From the IMG/VR virus record IMGVR_UViG_3300017779_000191, positions 1 through 21,677 of that record: a DNA stretch of 21,677 nucleotides; one strand, given 5' to 3'. The notes under the pieces are model-generated. The model searched no databases. It saw only the letters and a program-made list of their open reading frames with translations, and was not told the origin of the DNA. Shown one piece after another: positions 13,429 through 20,540 of this stretch. The position numbers were made by a program, and so were the translations under genes. The number at the start of each line of letters is the position of its first letter. The first letter of the stretch is position 1. The stretch comes from a virus.

Positions 13429-14961
13429 ATGAAATACGGAGCTGAAGCAGAAAAACAACTAATGACCGAGATATGGTCACCACAAGTTGCGGACGATCCA
13501 TACAATTTTGTTAAGTTCATCTTCCCTTGGGGAGAAAAAGACACCCCCCTTGAAGAATTTACTGGCCCACGCAAGTGGCAGGAAAAAATTTTAAAAGATT
13601 TAACAACCCACATACAAAGAAACCAAGGCGAAGTAACCCCAGAGATGTTTAGACTCGCCGTTGCCTCTGGTCGTGGTATTGGCAAGTCCGCTTTGGTCGC
13701 TTGGTTAATACTTTGGATGCTGTCAACCAGACTTGGTTCTACGATTATCGTAACCGCCAACACCGAACAACAGCTCAGATCAAGAACCTGGGCAGAATTA
13801 GGTAAATGGCTAACCTTGTCCATAAACAACCATTGGTTCACCAAGACTGCAACCACCATAAAACCAGATGGTTGGTTTGAAGAAGCGCTGAAACGCGATT
13901 TAAAAATTGATACTGGCTATTACTACGCCCAAGCACAGTTATGGAGCGAGGAAAATCCAGATGCGTTTGCAGGTATCCATTCATCTTACGGAGTTTGTTT
14001 GATAATGGATGAAGCCTCTGGTATCCCCGCTCCTATCTACAGCGTATCCGAGGGTTTCTTTTCTGAGCCAACCGAAAATCGCTTTTGGTTCACTTTTTCT
14101 AACCCGCGCAGAAACACAGGCCCTTTTTACGAGAGCTTTACCTCTAAGCGCAAGTTCTGGAACTTAAAACAAATTGATTCTAGGACAGTAGAGGGTACAG
14201 ACCAAAAGTTGTTCCAAGATATGCTTGAACAATATGGTGAAGATTCAACTGTAGCTAGAGTAGAGGTAATGGGAGAGTTTCCTAACGCCGATGATGACAG
14301 CGTCATACCAATAGAACTAGCTAGAACAGCCATAGACAGAGACGTATCGCTAACAGCTAAAGCACCTATTGTGTGGGGATTGGATGTAGCTCGCTTTGGT
14401 GGTGATAATTCCGCGCTTTGTGTTAGACAAGGTAATACTGTCTTTGAAATTAAGACTTTTAAATCGATGGATTTAATGCAATTATGCGGTGCAGTTAAAA
14501 ATAAGTATGACGATTGCACGGTAGTTGAACAACCCCAAGAAATACTTGTAGACGTTATTGGTTTGGGTGCTGGGGTGGTAGATAGGCTTGCAGAACAAAA
14601 CCTACCCGTTCGCGGAATCAACGTATCTGAATCGCCGTCTACAAGAAAGAACTATTTAAACCTAAGAGCTGAGTTATGGTTTGCAGTTAAGGACTGGCTT
14701 ACGCAGCGAGATTGCCGACTGCCTGGTGATGATGAACTTATATCAGAGTTAGCAGCACCTAGTTATAAATACACTTCAACTGGTAAAATAAAAATAGAGT
14801 CAAAGGATGAAATGAAAAAAAGAGGCATAAAATCTCCTGACAAAGCTGATGCATTAGCATTAACCATGGCAAGTGCAGCCGCAAGTTTTAGTGGTGGTGA
14901 GAACTTTTTAGGGTATAATTTCAAGAAACCCTTGACATCAAGAATAATTAGAGTGGGATAA
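13429..14961 (+). CDS. terL: Terminase large subunit (ATPase-nuclease)
   Basis: The 510-aa packaging motor has Walker A ASGRGIGKSAL (about 79-89), Walker B with catalytic acid CLIMDEASG (D194, E195) and a coupling-type motif FTFSNPRR (221-228). The RNase H-like nuclease domain shows D319 (VWGLDVARFGGD), D375 (ILVDVIGLGAGVVD) and D474 (SPDKADALALTMA). All catalytic residues are present. The start at 13429 has AAGGG 7 bases upstream; a TACAAT box (13396-13401) lies in the T-rich leader but has no convincing -35. The portal gene begins 5 bases after its stop. Length is typical of the family. Confidence 0.96.
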   Translation: MKYGAEAEKQLMTEIWSPQVADDPYNFVKFIFPWGEKDTPLEEFTGPRKWQEKILKDLTTHIQRNQGEVTPEMFRLAVASGRGIGKSALVAWLILWMLSTRLGSTIIVTANTEQQLRSRTWAELGKWLTLSINNHWFTKTATTIKPDGWFEEALKRDLKIDTGYYYAQAQLWSEENPDAFAGIHSSYGVCLIMDEASGIPAPIYSVSEGFFSEPTENRFWFTFSNPRRNTGPFYESFTSKRKFWNLKQIDSRTVEGTDQKLFQDMLEQYGEDSTVARVEVMGEFPNADDDSVIPIELARTAIDRDVSLTAKAPIVWGLDVARFGGDNSALCVRQGNTVFEIKTFKSMDLMQLCGAVKNKYDDCTVVEQPQEILVDVIGLGAGVVDRLAEQNLPVRGINVSESPSTRKNYLNLRAELWFAVKDWLTQRDCRLPGDDELISELAAPSYKYTSTGKIKIESKDEMKKRGIKSPDKADALALTMASAAASFSGGENFLGYNFKKPLTSRIIRVG

Positions 14962-14966
14962 AATTT

Positions 14967-17111
14967 ATGGAATACGATAAAGACGAAACAATCGATGAGC
15001 TAGAAGGTCAACAAGAGTCTTACGATGAAGAAGAATTGCAAGGCGTTCTTAAAAGTGAGATGGATGACGCTAGAGACTTTATTGACCAAATTGGTCAGGA
15101 AAGAAGTGAAGCTACTGAATATTATTTAGGCGAGTCCCCAGAGGGACAAAGTTCCATGCAGTCAGAGTTTGTATCAACCGATGTAAGAGACAGCGTCTTG
15201 TTTATGCTGCCTTCTATCATGCGTACCTTCTTTGGTACTAATAAGATAGTTGAGTTTATACCCAAAGGCCCAGAAGACATTGCACTTGCAGAACAACAAA
15301 CCGATTACATTAACTACATACTCCAACAAAAGAATCCAGGCTTTAAAGTTTTCTATGACGCATTTAAGGATGCGCTTATCAGAAAGACTGGTTATGTAAA
15401 AGCCTACTGGGATGACAGCATTACTGCATCTACCCATTCATACACAGGCATACCGCCAGAAGCATACCAAGCGCTTATGCTTGATCCAAATGTTGAGCTG
15501 GTTAAAGAAAAAGTTGAAATGGAAAGTATGACACTTTTAGATCCAAGCACGGGTGAGGAAACTACACAAGAAACCCCAGCAAGTTACGATGTAACTATCA
15601 GGCGCATCAAGCCAAAAGACCAAGTGGTTATAGAGGCAATACCGCCTGAAGAAGTCCTTATTTCAAGAAACGCTAGAGACTTACATTCATCGCCTTATGT
15701 GGCTCACCGCATGGTCAAAACAATTAGTGACTTGGTTGCCATGGGTTATGACAAGGACGACATGGAACAATACGCTGGTTCTGGTAATTATGTAGACGCT
15801 GAAGCCTACGAGGAAGAGCAAGCTAGAAACCCAGCAGCAGACTACACAGGTGTAGATAGAAATGACAACAACAACAAAAATGTTTTGTACGTAGAACACT
15901 ACGTTTTTTATGATTTAGATGGTGATGGCATAGATGAAAGGATTAGAGTATGCACCGTGGGAAATGGATTAAATATTGTTAATTCAACACCCTGGGATGA
16001 TTTACCTATAACACTCTTCTGTCCCGATCCAGAGCCTCATACCTCCATAGGCTCGTGTCCCGCAGACTACTTGATGCCAATTCAAGCAGCTAAATCTCAG
16101 ATAATGAGAGATACGCTTGATAGTCTAGGTCACGCCATCTTCCCGCGCATGGGTATAGTAGAAGGACAAGTCAACATTGACGATGTTCTTAACACCGATA
16201 TAGGACAACCAATAAGAATGCGTGCGCCAGGAATGGTACAACCATTTACCGTACCTTTTGTTGGTAAAGAAGCCTTCCCAGTTTTATCTTATTTAGACGA
16301 AGCCAAGGAAAACAGAACTGGCGTATCCAAAGCTAGTGCTGGACTTAACGCTGAAGCATTGCAATCAACAACTTCGGCGGCAGTATCAGCAACCATGTCT
16401 GGAGCGCAAGGCAGAGTAGAACTTATTTGTCGTCACTTTGCAGACGGCATGAAAGACCTTTTTAAACTTGTAAACAACTTGGTTATCAAGCACCAAGAGA
16501 AACAAGACATGATAAGACTTAACAATGAGTTTGTTCCTATTGATCCTAGATACTGGGACATAGACAAAGACATAGCAATCAATGTTGGTATTAGCAAAAA
16601 CTCAGACGAAGAGAAGTTCCAAGTCTTAACCTCGCTTGCACAAAAACAAGAACAGATTATGCAAACCCTAGGCCCACAAAATCCTTTGGTTAATTTACAG
16701 CAATACGCAAACACACTTACAAAAATGATTGAGATGGCTGGTTTCCAAGACGCACAATCATTTATAAATACACAAGTGCCGCCTATGCCACCACAGTCAC
16801 CAGAAGAACAGAAACCTGATCCAGCAGAAATACTAGCACAAGCAGAAGCGCAGAAAGCACAGAACCTAGGTCAAAAAGCTATCATAGACGCAGAGACAGA
16901 CAGAATGAAAATCATCATGGAAGATGATAGAGACAGAGATCAAGCTCTTGCAGATATGCAGCTTAAAATTGTTGAACTTCAAGCTAAGTATGGCGCACAA
17001 GTAAACGTAGCTGAGATCAACGCAATCATGGAAAGAGACAGAGAAGCTCTCAGACAAGTTGCTAAGAACCAAGCACAAGGAATGTTCACTAACGGAAACG
17101 GAGCAAATTAG
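14967..17111 (+). CDS. Portal protein (P22-like, 714 aa)
   Basis: This protein would form the dodecameric channel at one capsid vertex through which DNA enters and leaves. The family pattern is visible: an acidic N-terminus, then STDVRDSVLFMLPSIMRTFF (about 70-89), QQTDYINYILQQKNPGFKVF (about 111-130) and ALIRKTGYVKAYWDD. The long C-terminal region is Gln/Ala-rich and helical (AEILAQAEAQKAQNLGQKAI onward), consistent with the portal barrel of P22-type phages. Position directly after terL supports the call. It is followed by small basic genes and not directly by a scaffold or capsid gene, which is a departure from the usual order and leads into the inserted late cassette. Confidence 0.9.
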   Translation: MEYDKDETIDELEGQQESYDEEELQGVLKSEMDDARDFIDQIGQERSEATEYYLGESPEGQSSMQSEFVSTDVRDSVLFMLPSIMRTFFGTNKIVEFIPKGPEDIALAEQQTDYINYILQQKNPGFKVFYDAFKDALIRKTGYVKAYWDDSITASTHSYTGIPPEAYQALMLDPNVELVKEKVEMESMTLLDPSTGEETTQETPASYDVTIRRIKPKDQVVIEAIPPEEVLISRNARDLHSSPYVAHRMVKTISDLVAMGYDKDDMEQYAGSGNYVDAEAYEEEQARNPAADYTGVDRNDNNNKNVLYVEHYVFYDLDGDGIDERIRVCTVGNGLNIVNSTPWDDLPITLFCPDPEPHTSIGSCPADYLMPIQAAKSQIMRDTLDSLGHAIFPRMGIVEGQVNIDDVLNTDIGQPIRMRAPGMVQPFTVPFVGKEAFPVLSYLDEAKENRTGVSKASAGLNAEALQSTTSAAVSATMSGAQGRVELICRHFADGMKDLFKLVNNLVIKHQEKQDMIRLNNEFVPIDPRYWDIDKDIAINVGISKNSDEEKFQVLTSLAQKQEQIMQTLGPQNPLVNLQQYANTLTKMIEMAGFQDAQSFINTQVPPMPPQSPEEQKPDPAEILAQAEAQKAQNLGQKAIIDAETDRMKIIMEDDRDRDQALADMQLKIVELQAKYGAQVNVAEINAIMERDREALRQVAKNQAQGMFTNGNGAN

Positions 17112-17120
17112 AAGACAACA

Positions 17121-17369
17121 ATGATTACATACAGAGGCGAACGATTTAGCGGTTACAACAAGCCAAAAAGAACACCAGGTAAATCTAAAAAGTTTGCCGT
17201 GGTAGCCAAAGTAAAAGACTCAACCAAACTTATACGTTTTGGTGATCCTAAGATGACAATTAAAAAAGACCAACCAGCAAGAAGAAAAAGTTTTCGTGCT
17301 AGGCATAAATGTGACACCAGTCCGCCTAGTAAACTAACCGCAAGATATTGGTCTTGCAAAAAATGGTAA
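17121..17369 (+). CDS. Small basic phage protein, DUF5872-like (82 aa)
   Basis: The protein reads YRGERFSGYNKPKRTPGKSK, then a beta strand region KLIRFGDP, and ends ARRKSFRARHKCDTSPPSKL, ARYWSCKKW. This matches the pattern I know from small basic proteins of marine phages (GYNKPKRTP ... RFGD ... SFRARH ... YW..K.W), usually labelled DUF5872. Two cysteines near the end could coordinate metal. The function of the family is unknown to me; the strong positive charge suggests DNA binding or capsid packaging. It is the first of four consecutive basic small genes. Confidence 0.75.
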   Translation: MITYRGERFSGYNKPKRTPGKSKKFAVVAKVKDSTKLIRFGDPKMTIKKDQPARRKSFRARHKCDTSPPSKLTARYWSCKKW

Positions 17370-17378
17370 GGAGATAAA

Positions 17379-17537
17379 ATGCCTGGAAAAAAGAAAGGAC
17401 TCTACGCAAACATACATGCGAAACGTAAAAGAATAAAAGCTGGCTCAAAGGAAACTATGAGAAAACCTGGTACAAAAGGCGCACCTAAAGCTAGTGCGTT
17501 TAAAAAAGCTGCTAAGACAGCAAAGAAAAGGAGATAA
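17379..17537 (+). CDS. Very basic small phage protein (52 aa), 'NIHAKRKRI' type
   Basis: AAGGAG lies 5 bases before the ATG. The product (MPGKKKGLYANIHAKRKRIK, then GSKETMRKPGTKGAPKASAF) matches a small protein seen beside structural genes in many marine phages ('L-Y-x-N-I-H-A-K-R-K-R-I ... M-R-K-P-G-x-K-G-A-P'), by memory of motif. About 40% of residues are Lys or Arg. A DNA-condensing or packaged role is plausible but not shown. Confidence 0.75.
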   Translation: MPGKKKGLYANIHAKRKRIKAGSKETMRKPGTKGAPKASAFKKAAKTAKKRR

Positions 17538-17539
17538 CT

Positions 17540-17620
17540 ATGCCAAGTGGAAAAGGAACTTACGGATCTAAAAAAGGCAGACCGCCTAAAAAGAAAAAAA
17601 CTAAAACTAAAAAGAAATAA
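17540..17620 (+). CDS. Tiny AT-hook-like basic peptide (26 aa)
   Basis: AGGAG stands 6 bases before the ATG, which lies 3 bases after the previous stop. The product MPSGKGTYGSKKGRPPKKKK plus six more residues contains a K-K-G-R-P-P-K core like an AT-hook. Similar 'GKGTYGS..GRPPKKK' peptides follow the gene above in other marine phages (recollection). It would bind the minor groove of AT-rich DNA if the resemblance is functional. Confidence 0.6.
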   Translation: MPSGKGTYGSKKGRPPKKKKTKTKKK

Positions 17621-17631
17621 GGATTAAGACT

Positions 17632-17793
17632 ATGAACTTCATTAAAAATTTTTGGAATAAGTTTACTGGAACTGAAACAGTTGTAGTAAGAGCTAGGAAT
17701 AAAAAAGGACGCTATGTTGCTGATGACAAGTCAACAAAAAAAGTGAACGAAGCCTACACAACTAAAAGAATAAAAAAAACCAAAACTAAATAA
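17632..17793 (+). CDS. Small basic phage protein (53 aa)
   Basis: The frame starts at 17632, with GGATTAAG as a weak ribosome site, and its TAA shares one base with the nuclease ATG. The product begins MNFIKNFWNKFTGTETVVVR and contains ARNKKGRYVADDKSTKKVNE; the 'K-G-R-Y-x-x-D-D-K-S-T-x-x-V-N-E-A' segment looks conserved in small phage proteins by my recollection. The first helix is amphipathic. It completes a run of four small basic proteins. Confidence 0.65.
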   Translation: MNFIKNFWNKFTGTETVVVRARNKKGRYVADDKSTKKVNEAYTTKRIKKTKTK

Positions 17794-18173
17794 TGGCTTC
17801 TTCACCAGACGCCTTTGTCTATAATGCTAGGCTAGATAGAATAGTTGATGGCGATACATTTGATTGTATCTTAGACCTTGGTTTTGATGTCAAGCTCCAC
17901 AAACAAAGAGTAAGACTAGCAGGCATAGACACCCCTGAATCCAGAACCCGCGACCTTGAAGAAAAGAAACTTGGTCTTGCTGCAAAAGAAAGACTACAAG
18001 AACTATGCGTTGGCAAGTTAAAAATAAAATCCCTTGGTAAAGGCAAGTATGGTCGCATACTTGGCATACCCTACACAGAAGACGGTCAAGACATTTGCCA
18101 AATGCTCATAGATGAGGGCCATGCAGTTGAATACCATGGTGGAACAAAAACTAAAGTGTGGGGCGCTTATTAG
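17793..18173 (+). CDS. Staphylococcal-nuclease-like (thermonuclease) endonuclease
   Basis: The 126-aa OB-fold nuclease has the SNase landmarks: VDGDTF (D19, D21), RVRLAGIDTPES (R41, D46, E49) and GKGKYGRILG (R88), corresponding to the R35/E43/R87 set and calcium ligands of the staphylococcal enzyme. It lacks a signal peptide, so it acts in the infected cell. Host DNA degradation or nicking is possible. It lies in the late region between portal-linked basic proteins and the membrane/curli cassette. It is close to the minimal length for the family, yet all catalytic residues are present. Confidence 0.88.
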   Translation: MASSPDAFVYNARLDRIVDGDTFDCILDLGFDVKLHKQRVRLAGIDTPESRTRDLEEKKLGLAAKERLQELCVGKLKIKSLGKGKYGRILGIPYTEDGQDICQMLIDEGHAVEYHGGTKTKVWGAY

Positions 18174-18179
18174 TCTTTC

Positions 18180-18530
18180 ATGGATAGCGTTGTCACATTA
18201 ATCAACGAGGTTGGTTTTCCCATAGCAGCAGCTATAGGACTTGGTTTATTTATCTGGAAACTTATCAATAAAATCATTGACGGCATGGAGACAAAAGTAG
18301 ACGTGCTGGATGAAAAAGTATCAGCGCAAATATCAGAAATAGAAGCAAGGCTAGGTCAAAAACTAGATTCACAACACGGCATTTTGGTAGCTCTTATTGA
18401 CAGAGTGCGTTCTGTAGACAATGAGATAATTAGACAAGACACGCTTTTGAAGACTATACTAGGTGTACCACAACTTATGCACACCGACAGGTTAGCAAAG
18501 GCGGATAGAGATGACCAAAGAAAAGACTAA
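18180..18530 (+). CDS. Membrane-anchored coiled-coil protein, holin-like position
   Basis: One N-terminal transmembrane segment (about 11-30, VGFPIAAAIGLGLFIWKLIN) is followed by a long amphipathic helix or coiled coil (about 33-95, KVDVLDEKVSAQISEIEARL onward) and a charged tail. The architecture, one membrane span plus a helical tail, is shared with small phage membrane proteins often labelled putative holins. No sequence signature proves that. The last 20 bases overlap the CsgF-like gene, tying a membrane protein of lysis type to the curli genes. No clear ribosome site is seen; the gene starts 6 bases after the nuclease stop. Confidence 0.7.
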   Translation: MDSVVTLINEVGFPIAAAIGLGLFIWKLINKIIDGMETKVDVLDEKVSAQISEIEARLGQKLDSQHGILVALIDRVRSVDNEIIRQDTLLKTILGVPQLMHTDRLAKADRDDQRKD

Positions 18531-19050
18531 GAAAAGAGGCAGACCAAGTAAAGCTGATTTAGCACTAAGAGCTGAAGAAGCCGAGAAACAAAAGATAATA
18601 GAAATAGTTTTTGTTATTGGTATAATTTTATTTCTAGGTGTCTTTGTTCAAAACGCCAGAGCAGATCAAATAACCCACAAGTTTAAATCACCATCCTTTA
18701 ATGGTATTAATACCTCTAGCCATTATCTTACTATTGAAAACCAAGAGTTTAACAGACGCCAAACAATTAAGGACGAATTAAAGGCTGCTATAGAAGAAGC
18801 TGAAAGAGACAAAGAGAATTCTACAGTTCAGAGGTTTATTCGAAATTTTGAATCGCGTGTCTATGCAGAACTAAGCCGACAGCTTATTGCCAACCTCTTT
18901 GGTGAAACACCATCTGACTCTGGGGTTATATCTTTGGAAGGGAATACGATAGAATACAGCACAGACGGAGATTTTTTAACACTAAGAATTACGGAAGCAG
19001 ATGGCACAGTCACGGTTATTACAATTCCTATTGGTAGCTTCACTTTCTAG
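18511..19050 (+). CDS. csgF: CsgF-like curli secretion accessory protein with extended N-terminus
   Basis: In curli systems CsgF is exported, caps the CsgG channel and couples secretion to nucleation. Here a 30-residue charged n-region (containing KKRGRPSK, AT-hook-like) precedes a hydrophobic segment (about 31-47) and a signal-peptidase site ARA at 49-51. The mature start ITHKFKSPSFNGI aligns with E. coli CsgF's MTFQFRNPNFGGN, the peptide that inserts into the CsgG barrel. A long charged helix (about 84-130) and a beta-rich head (about 138-177, ...TDGDFLTLRITEADGTVTVI) follow, as in CsgF. The n-region is far longer than usual, so it may stay membrane-anchored. It overlaps csgG by 50 bases. 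Confidence 0.82.
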   Translation: MTKEKTKKRGRPSKADLALRAEEAEKQKIIEIVFVIGIILFLGVFVQNARADQITHKFKSPSFNGINTSSHYLTIENQEFNRRQTIKDELKAAIEEAERDKENSTVQRFIRNFESRVYAELSRQLIANLFGETPSDSGVISLEGNTIEYSTDGDFLTLRITEADGTVTVITIPIGSFTF

Positions 19051-19873
19051 TTGCTCTATTTTTGACCAGTATGCTGATACATACGAACAAAGATTCAAGG
19101 CACATGATGTTGTACGAATAGATGAATTACAATCAAAATATTTACTGGATGTTGAACCTCCAGCAGTTAGTCCCGTTGTCGCTGTTTACCCTTCCGCCTT
19201 TACAGACCAGACAGGTCAAAGAAAAAGTAATAGTGAGTTTGCTTTATTCTCTACAGCCATAACCCAATCACCTAACACGCTATTAATAAGAGCATTGAAG
19301 CATGCGGGCCATGGACAATTTTTTCGCGTAGTAGAAAGGGTTGGTCTTGATAACCTTACCAAAGAACGTCAACTAATTAGATCTGCCAGGGAACAATTTG
19401 CAACGGATGAAGAGAAAAAGAAACAGCTCTCACCTTTGCTCTTTGCTGGTGTCTTGCTAGAAGGAGCTGTCATAAGTTATGATAGTAACTTGACAACTGG
19501 TGGTATTGGCGCTCGTTACCTTGGAATAGGAACTAGCATCCAATACAGAGAAGATAACATTACAGTAAGTTTAAGAATGGTATCTGTGGCAACTGGTGAA
19601 ATACTTATAGAGGTGTTAAGCCAAAAAACCATATTTAGTTATGGTAAGTCAGAAGACGTTTTTAAGTTCATTGAAATGGGAACTGAGTTGGTAGAAATAG
19701 AACTAGGCAACTCGCGGAATGAATCAACAACAATAGCATTAATGAAAGCTATTGAGGGAGCAGTATTAGAACTTATTACTATCGGTTACGATAGAGGATT
19801 TTGGAAACATGCAGAAATACAAATTAAAAAGCCTACTTGCGATGATGATGACTGTCTCGCTATACGCGGCTGA
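19001..19873 (+). CDS. csgG: CsgG-family outer-membrane secretion lipoprotein
   Basis: CsgG forms a nonameric barrel in the outer membrane that exports curli subunits. The lipoprotein signal is MAQSRLLQFLLVASLSSC, with C18 as the lipid anchor. Shared blocks with E. coli CsgG include STAITQSPNTLLIRALK (84-100), ERVGLDNLTKERQLIRSARE (112-131), EGAVISYDSN, GGIGARYLGIGTSIQY (167-182), VSLRMVSVATGEIL (189-202), KTIFSY and DRGFW (264-268). Both membrane hairpin regions are present. The constriction loop differs: the bases before FSTA read SEFAL, not the E. coli PASN. A tail beyond DRGFW (271-290, with C-D-D-D-D-C) is encoded mostly by the overlap with the next gene. The start has only a weak GGAAG. 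It is full length (mature 273 aa). Confidence 0.93.
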   Translation: MAQSRLLQFLLVASLSSCSIFDQYADTYEQRFKAHDVVRIDELQSKYLLDVEPPAVSPVVAVYPSAFTDQTGQRKSNSEFALFSTAITQSPNTLLIRALKHAGHGQFFRVVERVGLDNLTKERQLIRSAREQFATDEEKKKQLSPLLFAGVLLEGAVISYDSNLTTGGIGARYLGIGTSIQYREDNITVSLRMVSVATGEILIEVLSQKTIFSYGKSEDVFKFIEMGTELVEIELGNSRNESTTIALMKAIEGAVLELITIGYDRGFWKHAEIQIKKPTCDDDDCLAIRG

Positions 19874-20540
19874 TAACGAAATATATTTAGACCAAAGCGG
19901 TACTACACTTAATTTAGACATTGAGCAGCTAGGTATCTCTAACATTATTGGTGGACTTAACTCATCGGCAGGAAGCCTTACAGCATTTGACATTGACGGT
20001 ACTAGTATGACTATTGATATTAATATGATTGGTAATACTAACAAGTTTCTTGGTGATATATGGGCAGATAACTTTACTGCTTTATACAATTTTACTGGTA
20101 ATACAAATACGTTTACTATTCAAGTTGACCCTACTAATACTTATGGTGCTGATTCTTCTAATCAAAACATCGCTGTTACTGGTTCAAGCAATACCTTTAC
20201 ACTTAACCAAGGCACAACTGCTTTAGCAGCTACTTTGGATTTAGACTGGATTATCCAGGGTTCTAACAACACGGTTGTATCTAATATTAATATTGATGGT
20301 GCTACAAACTACATGGACATAGACGGTTCAGATAACACAGTTAATTATACTGGTGCAGGTGTCACAGCGTCAGCAGGAGGCTACTTTTGGTTAGATCACA
20401 CAGGTGGACAAAGAACATTCAATATACAACAGTTAAGCACACAAGATAATGACTGGCTTAAAGTTATTAGTATTGGTGGCAATGCTGCTTCCACAGTTTG
20501 TATTATCCAAAACGACCAAGGAACAAGCACTAGCTGCTGA
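19809..20540 (+). CDS. Secreted curlin-like repeat protein, candidate export substrate
   Basis: A clean signal peptide (MQKYKLKSLLAMMMTVSLYA, cut before ADNE) starts a 243-aa protein rich in Asn, Thr, Gly and Ile. The first mature residues, NEIYLDQSG..LNLDIEQLG, match the curlin pattern N-x-I-x-x-x-Q-x-G. G-[NS]-x-N-T turns then recur at about 75, 97, 125, 151 and 173, 22-28 residues apart, near the unit length of CsgA repeats. The C-terminus VCIIQNDQG is again curlin-like. A beta-solenoid amyloid exported by the CsgG next door is the leading idea; the repeats are degenerate, so a non-amyloid adhesin is also possible. It overlaps csgG by 65 bases and the FecR gene by 92. Confidence 0.72.
   Translation: MQKYKLKSLLAMMMTVSLYAADNEIYLDQSGTTLNLDIEQLGISNIIGGLNSSAGSLTAFDIDGTSMTIDINMIGNTNKFLGDIWADNFTALYNFTGNTNTFTIQVDPTNTYGADSSNQNIAVTGSSNTFTLNQGTTALAATLDLDWIIQGSNNTVVSNINIDGATNYMDIDGSDNTVNYTGAGVTASAGGYFWLDHTGGQRTFNIQQLSTQDNDWLKVISIGGNAASTVCIIQNDQGTSTSC

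Noticed and set aside
13320-13859. Minus-strand open frame of 179 codons opposite the terL start
   Set aside because: It lies over the conserved terminase ATPase region, has a Ser/Leu/Val-rich composition typical of an antisense shadow and no ribosome site.
14127-14621. Minus-strand open frame of 164 codons inside terL
   Set aside because: It is antisense to the conserved nuclease domain, with no start signal and no recognisable motif.
12767-17111. Gene-transfer-agent or defective prophage remnant
   Set aside because: The terminase and integrase catalytic residues are all intact, no frameshifts are seen, and replication and attP regions are present.
19766-20089. Minus-strand frame of 107 codons across the csgG/curlin-like junction
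   Set aside because: It opposes two well supported genes and has no recognisable protein features.
20029-20226. Plus-strand frame of 65 codons, rich in Leu/Ile, inside the curlin-like gene
   Set aside because: The hydrophobic look results from frame-shifted Asn/Thr/Ile repeats; there is no start signal and it is nested in a better supported gene.
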